Shown here piece by piece: positions 33,573 through 44,060 of a stretch of 64,000 nt of DNA (positions are counted from its first letter, which is position 1; every line of letters starts with the position of its first letter). The notes beneath the pieces are model-generated. The model made no database searches and had not been told where the DNA came from. It was given only the letters and a program-made list of their open reading frames with translations. Position numbers and translations under genes: made by a program. The stretch comes from Liolophura sinensis (lineage: Eukaryota > Mollusca > Polyplacophora > Chitonida > Chitonidae): the NCBI RefSeq assembly GCF_032854445.1, contig NC_088304.1, positions 14,893,704 through 14,957,703 of the forward strand, in the 5' to 3' direction.

Positions 33573-33891
33573 CTAATTGTAAATGTCGATAGCCGCCAGC
33601 CGTTTGAACTCGTCCAAGAAAGCCATGAGCCTCCGCTTCCTTTCACACGTCGACCCTATTATATCCGCAAGCCATGCAAAGCCGAAACCGGTTTTTAACG
33701 CCCGGGCCACAGCTAATACATGGCTGGGTGCCAGGACCCTTCCTCAGACGGTATAGGTGAACCCCGCAGTACTCCCCCAGACAACTCTTACCACAGAACT
33801 CCGTGGAGCCGATGAGAAGCCACCGGCAATTATTGTAACCCTTTGGCATGTTGTTGTACACACAATTGGTGTAGAAGCATATCTGATGCAA
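33573..33891 (-). pseudogene. Small Cys-rich (zinc-ribbon-like) Maverick protein, frameshifted near its end
   Basis: The frame reads from about 33891 to TAA/TGA near 33643 and holds CVYNNMPKGYNNCRWLLIGS, FCGKSCLGEYCGVHLYRLRK and two CxxC pairs (PCISCGPG, LCMACGY), a layout fitting two zinc-binding knuckles. No ATG opens the long frame; the first in-frame Met is internal (MPKGYNN). After GYNRVDV the frame ends, but a basic tail like that of related proteins (RKRRLMAFLDEFKRLAAIDI) follows in another frame to TAG at 33573-33575, so I infer a frameshift near 33650. Function unknown; nucleic-acid binding is a guess from zinc ribbons. It lies upstream of, and in the same direction as, the polymerase. 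Confidence 0.65.
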
Positions 33892-33899
33892 TGGGTATG

Positions 33900-34066
33900 T
33901 CTAATAGAACACCAGAAGCAGGGAAGGGGGCTGGGAGCCCCTATTTACCGTGGGGAGTGGGTGTTATGGGGGGAAATGGGGGCTGGGAGCCTCTATTTGT
34001 TCTGGGGAGGGCCCCAGGGAGGGTGTGCCAGAACCCCTATTGCATATACTACTGTGACAGCTGGAA
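33900..34066. other. G-rich right end of the Maverick
   Basis: Strongly G-rich on the plus strand, with gggggctgggagcc repeated near 33927 and 33979 about 52 bp apart. It may be the remains of the right terminal inverted repeat. The matching left end is not available because of the gap. Confidence 0.4.
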
Positions 34067-34067
34067 A

Positions 34068-34164
34068 ATGGTCACACATAACCTGTGACATACGACCTCT
34101 TGTCAGTTTACCTCAGTCAATGTTTTATTCTAACTATTCGTCTAAATGCATAAATAGTTGCAGT
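34068..34164. mobile_element. Single arm of the MITE-like family
   Basis: The sequence from atggtcacacataacctgtg through gtcagtttacctcag and tctaactattcg to atgcataaatag matches 2690-2776 (and 9198-9284) at about 80 percent. Only one arm is seen, placed exactly at the right edge of the recognisable Maverick sequence. Confidence 0.6.
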
Positions 34165-34375
34165 TTACACAGCTCCTAGCACTATGGCTTAAGCAGAATA
34201 AGGTAAAGAAAATGGGGTGGTGTTAATTTTAATTAATTAGACTCACTGGTTTAGAATGACTCAAAATGCTGTGATGTCAATAACAATAAAACAACGCAAG
34301 GGACCAGGCCTCGGGGGATGCTTAGTGCACCTTAGATGCTTAACTGAATACATTTGGTTCGGCCGTGGCGTTGTT

Positions 34376-34670
34376 GTACATATCAACTAGCTATTCCCCA
34401 TAATATCTTGGCACGGATCTTGTGTCCGTCTTGACATTGACGTTGACATCTAGTCTAGGTTGTCCCCACAATATCTTGGCACGAGTGTTGCTTCCGTGTA
34501 GGCTTTGGCGTTGATATCTACACTAGCTTGTCCCCACAATATCTTGGCACGGGTGTTGTTTCGGTGTAGATGTTGGCGTCGATATCTAAACTAGCTTGTC
34601 CTCACAATATCTTGACACGAGTCTTTTTCCTTGTAAACGTTGGCGTTGACATCTACACCAGCTTGGTGTA
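34376..34670. repeat. 67-bp satellite, left block
   Basis: Four to five degenerate units of the family that dominates 35256-38946 (agcttgtccccacaatatct, tggcacgggtgttgtttcgg, tgtagatgttggcg, ttgatatct). The block stops abruptly at 34670. Confidence 0.85.
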
Positions 34671-35246
34671 ACATGCTGTTTTTAATTTTATTATCATTGT
34701 TCGTTTAATACGACATTTCAAAACAGCTTTTTTTGGAAACCTGTTGTTTTACATGTAACCGTTACATCCGTATTTGTTTATAAGCGAAAAAAAAACTCTG
34801 TTGCAAAAGCAGGTAAATATCCAATTTTATGCAACATCATCACACAGGACTTGGGTAATATAAAATGCTTGTTGGATTAAGTTCAGAAATTGTTTACAAT
34901 TGTGCGGTAACGCTAACTGTAAAGTTAGTGATAACAAGCCCTGTAACTGTAAGCACCTGATCTTCTCCGTTCACAGTGTATGTTGTGAATGTTTGTACAG
35001 CTTTAAGCAGTAGTCAAGTGGGCGGTCGTGCAGATAGTTTACCAGGCGGGAGATTTGTTTTGTAGTAGGAAACATTAATGGCGTGTATCAGAGATTTTGT
35101 GTGACTGCGCGCTGCAGTAGCCCCCGTGAGCATACCACCGCTAGCCATCCAGTTCATTATTAGCATGGTAAATGGTTTTCAAGTTTTCAACTGGTTTTGA
35201 ACGACGTTACTTTATAAACTGAATAAACTGCCATCTTCTTCGGAAT
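34671..35246. other. 576-bp non-satellite insert in the array
   Basis: Unique-looking AT-rich sequence interrupts the 67-bp satellite. The 8-bp word TTGGTGTA lies on both sides (34663-34670 and 35247-35254), which may be a target-site duplication. No terminal inverted repeat or coding region is seen. Satellite units resume right after it. Confidence 0.55.
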
Positions 35247-35255
35247 TTGGTGTAC

Positions 35256-36290
35256 CTGCCTTACATTGTCCTCACAATATCTTGACACGCGTGTTGTTTC
35301 CGTGTAAACGTTTGCGTTGACATCTACACTAGATTGTCCCACAGTACCTTGACACCGGTCATGTTTCCGTGTAGACGTTTGCGTGTTGACGTCTAGACTA
35401 GTTTGTCCCCACAATATCTTGACACCGGCCTTGTTTCCGCGTAGACGTTGGCGTTGACATCTAGACTAGCTTGTCCCACAGTACCTTGGCACCAGTCTTG
35501 TTTCCGTGTAGACGTTGGCGTTGGCATCCAGACTAGCTTGCCCCACAGTACCTTGACACCGGTCTTGTTTCCGTGTAGACGTTGGCGTGGACATCTAGAC
35601 TAGCTTGTCCCACAGTACCTTGACACCGGTATTGTTTCCGTGTAAACGTTTGCGTTGACATCTACACTAGATTGTCCCACAGTACCTTGACACCGGTCTT
35701 GTTTCCGTGTAGACGTTGGCGTGGACATCTAGACTAGCTTGTCCCACAGTACCTTGACACCGGTATTGTTTCCGTGTAAACGTTTGCGTTGACATCTACA
35801 CTAGATTGTCCCACAGTACCTTGACACCGGTCTTGTTTCCGTGTAGACGTTTGCGTGTTGACGTCTAGACTAGTTTGTCCCCACAATATCTTGACACCGG
35901 TCTTGTTTCCGTGTAGACGTTGGCGTTGACATCTAGACTAGCTTGTCCCACAGTACCTTGGCACCAGTCTTGTTTCCGTGTAGACGTTGGCGTTGACATC
36001 TAGACTAGCTTGTCCCAGAGTACCTTGACACCGGCCTTGTTTCCGTGTAGACGTTGGCGTGGACATCTAGACTAGCTTGTCCCACAGTACCTTGACACCG
36101 GTCTTGTTTCCGTGTAGACGTTGGCGTTGACATCTAGACTAGCTTGTCCCACAGTACCTTGACACCGGTCTTGTTTCCGTGTAGACGTTGGCGTTGACAT
36201 CTAGACTAGCTTGTCCCACAGTACCTTGACACCGGTCTTGATTCCGTGTACACGTTGGCGTTGACATTTAGACTACATTGTTCTATCAGT
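35256..36290. repeat. 67-bp satellite, subfamily A
   Basis: About fifteen units with a period of exactly 67 bp where checked (36076 to 36143): cttgtcccacagtaccttga, caccggtcttgtttccgtgt, agacgttggcgttgacatct, agactag. Units are alike in most positions; some groups of units recur as blocks (for example around 35560-35700 and 35690-35830), a sign of recent local amplification. Confidence 0.93.
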
Positions 36291-38946
36291 ATATAGATTT
36301 TGATCTTGCACCGTGTAGACAATGATGTTGACGTGTAGACTAGCCTGTCCTCTCAGCATATTGACATAAGTCTTGTTCCGAGTAGGCTTAGACTTTGACG
36401 TGTATACAAGCTTGTCTCCTCAGCATGGGTTGTATTCTCAGCAGACGTGGATGTTGACATGTAAGCTAGCTTGTCCATTAAGCATACTGAGGTCGGTTTT
36501 GTCCCGTGTACGCTCCGAATACTAGATTAGGTTTTTCAGCTTTTTCACATGTGTCTTTTCAGTACAGAGGTCCCTTGACGTCTATAAACCATCTTGTGCT
36601 GTCAGCATCTTGACATGACTTTGACGTAGGCCTTGACCTTGACCTTGACGTTTAAGCTGTCTTGTCCCATCAGCATTTTCACTCTGATACTGGTTCGGGT
36701 ACACGTTCATATTGACCACTAGATTGGTTTGTTTTCTCAGAATTTTGACATGGCTCACGTTCCGTGTACACATTGGTGTTGACTTTCTAGATTAGCTTGT
36801 ATTTTCACAACTTTGACATGAGTTATGTTCCGTATAGACATTGGTGTTGACCTCTGGATTAGCTTGTATCGTCAGAATTTTGACATGGGTCATGTTCCAT
36901 GTACACATTGGTGTTGACCTCTAGGTTAGTTTGTATCCTCAGAATTATGATATGGATCATGTTACGTGTACACATCATTGGTGTTGACCTCTTGATTAGT
37001 TTCTATCCTCACAACTTTGACATGGGTCATATTCCGTATAGACATTGGTGTTGACCTCTAGGTTAGTTTCTATCCTCAGAATTATGACATGGATCATGTT
37101 ACGTGTACACATCATTGGTGTTGACCTCTTGATTAGTTTCTATCCTCACAACTTTGACATGAGTCATATTCCGTATAGACATTGGTGTTGACCTCTGGAT
37201 TAGCTTCTATTGTCAGAATTTTGACGTGGGTCAAGTCCCGTGTAGATGTCGGTGTTGACCTCTAGATTAGCTTGTCTGTTCAGAATTATGACATTGGTCA
37301 TGTTCCATGTACACAATGGTGTTAACCCTCTAGAACGGCTTGTATTTTCACAACTTTGACATGAGTCATATTCCGTATAGACATTGGTCTTGACCTCTGG
37401 ATTAGCTTGTGTCGTCGGAATTTTGACGTGGGTCAAGTTCCGTATAGACATTAGTGTTAACCTCTGGATTAGCTTGTATCGTCAGAATTTTGACATGGGT
37501 AATGTCCCGTGTACACGCTGGTGTTGACCTCTAGGTTAGTTTCTATCCTCACAACTTTGACATGAGTCATATTCCGTATAGACATTGGTGTTGACCTCTG
37601 GATTAGCTTGTATTGTCAGAATTTTGACGTGGGTCAAGTTCCGTGTAGATGTCGGTGTTGACCTCTAGATTAGCTTGTCTGTTCAGAATTATGACATTGG
37701 TCATGTTTCGTGTACACATTGGTGTTGACCCTCTAGATTAGCTTGTATTTACACAACTTTGACATGGGTCATGTTCCGTGTACACATCAGTGGTGTTGAC
37801 CTCTAGATTAGCTTGCATTTTCACAACTATCACATAGGGCACGTCCCATGTACACATTGGTGTTAACTCTAGATTAGCTTGTATCCTCAGAATTTTGACA
37901 TGGGTCATGTTCCGTGTACACATTTGTGTTGACCTCTAGATAAGCTTGTCTCCTCAGAATTATGACATGGGTCATGTCCCGTTAACACATTGGTGTTGAC
38001 CTCTAGATTAGCTTATCTCCCCAGAATTTTGAAATCGGTCATGTCCCGTGAACACATTGGTGTTGACCTCTAGATTAGCTTATCTCCCCAGAATTTTGAA
38101 ATCGGTCATGTCCCGTTAACACATTGGTGTTGACCTCTAGATTAGCTTATCTCCCCAGAATTTTGAAATCGGTCATGTCCCGTGAACACATTGGTGTTGA
38201 CCTCTAGATTAGCTTATCTCTCCAGAATTTTGAAATCGGTCATGTCCCGTTAACACATTGGTGTTGACCTCTAGATTAGCTTATCTCCCCAGAATTTTGA
38301 AATCGGTCATGTCCCGTGAACACATTGGTGTTGACCCTCTAGATTAGCTTATCTCCCCAGAATTTAGAAATCGGTCATGTCCCGTGAACACATTGGTGTT
38401 GACCTCTAGATTAGCTTATCTCCCCAGAATTTTGAAATCGGTCATGTCCCGTTAACACATTGGTGTTGACCTCTAGATTAGCTTATCTCCCCAGAATTTT
38501 TACATGGGTCATGTCCCGTGTACACATTGGTGTTGACCTCTAGATTAGCTTATCTCCCCAGAATTTTGAAATCGGTCATGTCCCGTTAACACATTGGTGT
38601 TGACCTCTAGATTAGCTTATCTCCCCAGAATTTAGAAATCGGTCATGTCCCGTGAACACATTGGTGTTGACCCTCTAGATTAGCTTATCTCCCCAGAATT
38701 TAGAAATCGGTCATGTCCCGTGAACACATTGGTGTTGACCTCTAGATTAGCTTATCTCCCCAGAATTTTTACATGGGTCATGTCCCGTGTACACATTGGT
38801 GTTGACCTCTAGATTAGCTTATCTCCCCAGAATTTTGAAATCGGTCATGTTCCGTGTGCACATTGGTGTTGACCGCTAGATTAGCTTGTATCCTCGGAAT
38901 TATGACATGGGTCATGTCCCGTGTACACATTGGTGTTGACCTATAA
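36291..38946. repeat. 67-bp satellite, subfamily B with higher-order structure
   Basis: About forty units continue in the same phase with a shifted consensus: attggtgttgacctctagat, tagcttatctccccagaatt, ttgaaatcggtcatgtcccg, tgaacac. Units at 36291-37970 are degenerate and intermediate; those from 37970 to 38850 are nearly identical. In that part, copies carrying GTTAAC alternate with copies carrying GTGAAC (37974, 38041, 38107, 38174, 38240, 38307), a 134-bp higher-order repeat. Variant units recur with longer blocks near 38307 and 38645. The scattered short open frames are by-products. Confidence 0.93.
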
Positions 38947-38955
38947 ATTAGCTTC

Positions 38956-39155
38956 GCTGTGAGTTCAAGTCCATCTCATGCTGGTTTTGTCTCCGACCGT
39001 ACGTGGGAAGGTCTCAGCAACCTGCGGATGGTCCTGGGTTTCCCCCGGGCTGTGCCCGATTTCGTCCCACCATAATGCTGGTCGCCGTCGTATAAGTGAC
39101 ATATTCTTGAGTACGGCGTAAACCACCGATCAAATGAAGAAATAAATAAATCTCC
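38956..39155 (+). mobile_element. SINE-2 inserted in the satellite array
   Basis: 5'-truncated SINE-2 starting in the B box (gctgtgagttcaagtcc) and continuing through cgtacgtgggaaggtctcag, gcaacctgcggatggtcctg and taatgctggtcgccgtcgta to an aataaataaat tail. ATTAGCTTC flanks it at 38947-38955 and 39156-39164 and is probably the target-site duplication, derived from the satellite unit itself. Confidence 0.88.
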
Positions 39156-39265
39156 ATTAGCTTCTCTCTTCAGGATGATGTTTTGTATAGACATGAGCAA
39201 CTAAATCAGCTTTTCTCCTCGGTTTCTTGACATCGGTATTTTTTTTAGTGTAGACGTGGGTGAAA
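39156..39265. repeat. 67-bp satellite, last degenerate units
   Basis: One or two decayed units follow the SINE (attagcttctctcttcagg, tcagcttttctcctcggttt, cttgacatcgg, tagtgtagacgtggg), showing that the SINE landed inside the array and not at its edge. Confidence 0.75.
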
Positions 39266-39544
39266 TCGTTAGATGCATGGTAGAGTACTTGCATTATTTT
39301 TATTTTTTTTTCCTGATGTACTATTCGTATATGGCTGCCATTAATTCCGAGGCTTTTGACCGATGAACAGCTCAAGAGAGATTGAATAAAAGCGTGTAGA
39401 GTAGATTCATTCCCGATGAAAGAAGTTTTGCATATTAATTTTGCCAATATGTAATCTTCCAAGCAGAAAGAAAGACTCAATAACAACATCCACAAAAGAC
39501 ACAGAAAAAAATAAAAAATAAAAAAAACGGGGGAAATATACGAC

Positions 39545-40640
39545 CATATAAAGAGCACACGGGATGCAGGTTGTGCAGATGGTCACTTCGCCACGAATCT
39601 AGACAATTGAGAGGGAACAGAAGGTGTCCCTTGCAGATATCGATTGTGGGGAGAAATGACGGACAAAAGAAAACGGTTAAGTTAAAAGGATGGTGTGAGA
39701 CAGCGGATTCTGTGAATTTGTCGGATGTTAATTTGTTCCGCTCATCCTCCAATCCATTGTTAATACCGTCTGAAATGATACTAAGTAGATATGTACAAAT
39801 CAAAATCCATCGTTATGAACGATGTATCAGGGAAATACTTCACGGTCCTGAAAACTGCGCCTAGCATTTGAAGGTGATCAACTCCAGTCTGGCGTAGCTG
39901 GTCATCCTGTCCCACCTAATTATAAGCGATACTTCTTAATCCTACAACAATCTAGAGATTTGTCTGACTCAGATACACAAAAACATATCTTTCAAGTCAA
40001 AACTGAAATACCAAGGTGTCATCAACATGAATGAAATCATGCAGTTTCTAGGGACATTTTTCGAACTGTACTTGCTGGCCGTGATTTAATACACAAAGAA
40101 AATTGCCTTTCAATATACGCTACAAAATTCTAGCAACACTTTTTGGTGTGGTAACCGTGGCATTTTGAACAAATATATAATTTAGAAGAGCATGGCACAT
40201 GTCACGCAGCGTTCGCATTTAAGACGGGGAGGCCACCGATTACAGGACAAAAACAACAGGTGGTTTTTGCCGATGAATTCTGTCAGGTGAGTTGGACGAG
40301 TAGGAAATATGGTAATGGATTACGGGACGAAAAGAAGCTCAAAGGTAGACTTTAGTTGATTTGTTTTACGTGTATTTCTTCAAACGTAGCAAATGAGCCA
40401 TATGGAAAATGAAGCATACATCGGTAAAGTCACATCAGTTTTATCTTTCAGTTGTGATGTGCATGGTGGTGAATCTACAGTATTAAACCAAGACAAAGCT
40501 TCTCAGTGCTACTATGGACATTTTCCATATCATTTTGCTGGACAGAATTCATTCACTTGTGCTTGGTATTAAGCGACGGCGTGTTATTCTATTTGCAAAC
40601 GTTCTATGAGAAAAAGTTTGGGTCAACTGACTTGAAAATC
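39545..40640. repeat. Old duplication, copy 1
   Basis: The block aligns, in order and with gaps, to 40896-42790. Shared landmarks include aaagagcaca.cggat.caggttgtgca, tgtggggagaaatgacg, tctgactcagata/tctgactcaaata, gatgaattctgtcaggtgag and aaaatgaagcata. Divergence is roughly 20-30 percent. Similar short minus-strand open frames occur in both copies (39477-39803 and 40815-41255), but they share frame breaks and no known domain, so I do not call genes. Confidence 0.75.
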
Positions 40641-40825
40641 TGAATCATACAGCAGAGCTAATTCGAGCTAGCCAAGTGAGTCACAATATAACCAGATGAG
40701 TTTCATAACTCAACTGATCCGGTCATGTGACTCCACTGAATGACTCCCATGTTTGAGTCATTTGACCCAAACTTTTGTCTCAATTAAGGCAGAGTTGCCT
40801 ATTTTGCATTATGTTTACAGGAAAC

Positions 40826-40895
40826 CTTTGCAGAGGCCGGGGGCAACCCACCACCATCTGCAGGTTGCTGCGAGGCCTTTCCGCATGCGCAAAGA
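40826..40895 (-). mobile_element. SINE-2 fragment
   Basis: About 70 bp of reversed SINE-2 middle (gaaacctttgcagaggccgg, accaccatctgcaggttgct) at the left edge of duplication copy 2. Both ends are missing. Confidence 0.65.
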
Positions 40896-42790
40896 GCACA
40901 ACGGATACAGGTTGTGCATATAATGGAGTGACCTGGAATGTGGACAGCTGAGATAGCACAGATGGAGTCCCATGTACGTTTCAAATGTGGGGAGAAATGA
41001 CGAAAAAAATAACGTGATCGAGAAATCAGAGTTAACAGGATGGCCTGGGACATCGGATTCTCGTCGTGATATTGTTCCGTCCAGCTCCCAACCCATTGTT
41101 GATAGTCTCAGGTGATCCTTGTACGTGAACAAATCAAAACTGATCGCTATAAACGATGCACAATGGAAATCCCTGAAGACGTTACCCCGGAAAAATGCGC
41201 CTAACATTTGAAGTTGATTAATTCCCGTCCCCCTGTGACCTGATCTATACTTCAAGACAGACTAATGTTTAAACTGGAAGCCATCAAGAGAAACACCCTC
41301 CCGCCTGGAATGTCTTATTGTATGCGGCGAGTTACCTCTCTTTACTTGACATGGCGGTTTATTACATCCGCGTCGCTGTGTCTCGATAACCCATGATCGA
41401 TCACTTGGTTCGTCTGTGCCATCAGATCTCTAATGGCGTTTTACTTTCACCACCTGATGATTGCTCTTGCTCGGTGTGGCTGGTCATCGCGTTGTATCTA
41501 ATTATAGGCGATACTACTTAATCCATCAACGGTCTCGAAATTTGTCTGACTCAAATAGAAAAATAATACACCTTTCAAATCATGCAGTTTCGAGTGACTT
41601 TCTTGGAACTGTACTCACATGCCTTCATACAATGGACCAAAAAATATTTCCATACACATAGCCCCATCAATACTTAATCGTTAATCGTGGTTTGATAAAG
41701 AAACATTTAATTCACTGTACACAAGTGTGTAAGAAAACGCATGAATCAAATGACGTAAGATATCACGAGATTACACCGAGTTCATCACTATGTTCTTTTT
41801 CTAGCGGTACTTATCCTGGCAGTATACTATATGGTCTGTCAAACCGAGCTATGGAGAGACTATGAAAGGGTTAACTTGTGACATATTACGGGGGCGTTTC
41901 ATTCTAAATCTGACGCAAACTTCCAAGACACAGTTGTTTTATTCAATCCCTTTGTCAATAACTACCTATCCTTGGTCTCACTGTTTAGGTAGGAGTTCTT
42001 CTTGTAACAACAAATACGTTCAGTCACGCAGCACTCACACTTAACGCTGGTCCCATCGATTACAAGGCAAAAACGTCAGGTGTTTTTGTTTTGCGATGAA
42101 TTCTGTCAAGTGAGTTTGACGAGAAGCACAAAACTTCAGTTGTCGGTTAGCGCGCTAGCGCAGCGTAATGACCCAGGAGCCTCTCACCAATGCGGTCGCT
42201 GTGAGTTCAGGTCCAGCTCATGCTGGCTTCCTCTCCGACCGTAAGTGGGAAGGTCTGCCAGCAACCTGCGGATGGTCGTGGGTTTCCCCCGGGCTGTACC
42301 CGGTTTCCACCCACCATAATGCTGGCCGCCGTCGTATAAGTGAAATATTCTTGAGTATGGCGTAAAACACCAATCAAAAAAAAAAAAAAAATCAAAACTT
42401 CAGTTGATTTAGTTTACGTATATTTCTTCTAACCTAGCGAATGAGCACTAAGGAAAATGAAGCATATAGGCCTATCGAAGGAGTCGCTTATAGTTTTATC
42501 TTTCTGTTGCGATTCGGTATAGCATTGAATGTAGAGTGTTAAAACACTAAACTAGTGCTTCTATAGACATGTTTCTAGCATTCTACTATAGACATAAATG
42601 ATCCACCTGTGTTCGCATAATGTTATCTTTCTGTTGTGCTATGTACAGCAATATAGCAATAGAGTATTAAATTATGCGAAAGGCTTTCGTGCAGTGCCAC
42701 CATAAACAGGTTTCTGCCAGATTGAAATTATTCACATGTCTTTGATATAAAGTGACGGCGTTCTGTTCTAATCTGGCATCTGTCTCTCAT
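40896..42790. repeat. Old duplication, copy 2
   Basis: This is the counterpart of 39545-40640, longer because of a SINE-2 insertion (42143-42392), about 250 bp of extra sequence near 41260-41460 and a local re-duplication near 42490-42700 (tatctttctgttg occurs twice). The order of shared landmarks is kept. Confidence 0.72.
42143..42392 (+). mobile_element. SINE-2, nearly complete, with perfect target-site duplication
   Basis: It starts at tcggttagcgcgctagcgca, so about 20 bases of the tRNA-like 5' end are missing. B box gagttcaggtcc, then the full body to aaaacaccaatc and a run of A. A perfect 14-bp duplication caaaacttcagttg flanks it (42129-42142 and 42393-42406). The insertion is within one copy of the older duplication and so is younger than it. 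Confidence 0.93.
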
Positions 42791-43905
42791 CACTGAGGCA
42801 TAGTTGCCTAACTTTCAGATTCCTCGCCTTATACGATCAATTCAAGTGAACGACCAAAAGGCTAGTTGCAGGCTACAGAAGAATTTTGAACACTGTAGCC
42901 TAAGCCCGAATCCCAGCCATCACAAATAGTCTTACACATTAATAATTAAAATTAGAATAAATTTTTTTAAATATATAAAACGTTGGCACAACGCAATGAT
43001 CAAAAACAGACTGTAGCCTTATATCTGACCTAAAATGACTTACGCTAAATCTCGTTTCTTGTTTTATAGAGTAGAATCCAAGGCACAGTGTATTATTTTG
43101 AATTATTTGGTCGTTTGGAATTTTCCACTTATAACAGGGCGGCCAAAGAACGCCTTCCAAGTCCTCCCTCCACAATGACCCAGAGAAGAATCGAAACAGA
43201 GGAAATTTCCTTCTCTGAAAATGATATAGAAGCCACGGGGGAACTTACAGATTGAAAGGCAAGTAGCTTACCCCAGAGGGCCACAATCACCTTCCCCAAG
43301 GCACAGTTCCTTGACCATGTGAACGTGAGCGTAAATCTAAACGATAAATGCGACCATCATATACCGCTCCTTACCAAATAATATCAATTTAAGTACCGTA
43401 CGTTATAAAACCGCCAGTTCAAATTTTGACGCTCTTGTTCATAGATTCTCATTTATAATTAGCATGTGATTATTTTCATTGGAATTTGTCTCTACGCATG
43501 ATTTTTGAATATAGTGTTTATTAATTAGATTATTTTCCGCTCTATGTAAGAATTTATCCCTTATACGATGGGGAATAGGTTTAAGAGCAAAGAATACCCG
43601 AAAGACCACAATGTTGCGACATAGGTATCCGACAAACCAACTGACTTAAGCGCAAAGTGCTGTCAAATCTGGAGGCTTCTATCTCAAGACATACTGGCTA
43701 TTGGGCTAGCCTCCTGTGGAAAAAAATAGGATGTGATGTAAAATAGCTCCATGGTCCAAGCAGATAAAGGAGTGATTAGTTCTTAAGGTATTTGTTGGAT
43801 GTAGCCCGTGTCTGTTCACTTTATAAACCTGATGAAACAGGCACAAATCACTTAATTAAATAAGCAAATCAACATTTTTTTTAGAAAAATCGAAAAATAT
43901 CTTTC
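42791..43905. other. Unannotated stretch
   Basis: No gene, SINE or tandem repeat recognised. Confidence 0.45.
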
Positions 43906-43907
43906 TG

Positions 43908-44060
43908 ATATGAAACCACCACACTTTGTCAAACCACCACACTTTGTCAAACCACTGCACCTCGCCAAACCACTGCACCTCACCAAACCACTGCACCTCG
44001 CCAAACCACTGTGTCTTGCCAAACCACTGCACCTCTCTAAACCACTGCATCTCGCCAGAT
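43908..44060. repeat. 18-bp minisatellite, eight units
   Basis: Units of aaaccactgcacctcgcc and close variants (ccacactttgtcaaacca at the left). The 18-bp period keeps all frames open, giving a KPLHLA-type repeat on the plus strand and a Trp-rich repeat on the minus strand. Neither looks like a gene. Confidence 0.9.

Larger units (their letters stand above)
24147..34066. mobile_element. Decayed Maverick/Polinton element
   Basis: The gene set identifies a Maverick (Polinton), a large self-synthesising DNA transposon related to viruses: family B DNA polymerase, DDE integrase, double-jelly-roll-type capsid protein and packaging ATPase, plus small proteins usual for these elements. Gene order is minus coiled-coil gene, seven plus-strand genes, then convergent minus polymerase and Cys-rich gene. 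The region is visibly richer in GC than its flanks. All frames are broken. The left end is lost in or beyond the gap. The right end is placed at about 34066, where a MITE-like arm begins; the long terminal inverted repeats expected of the family could not be shown. Confidence 0.9.

Noticed and set aside
35256-38946. CRISPR array
   Set aside because: The whole 67-bp unit is repeated with no unique spacers, and the setting is an animal genome.
40815-41255. 146-codon minus open frame with a partner at 39477-39803
   Set aside because: The similarity is explained by the underlying DNA duplication; the copies do not conserve one continuous frame and no domain is seen.
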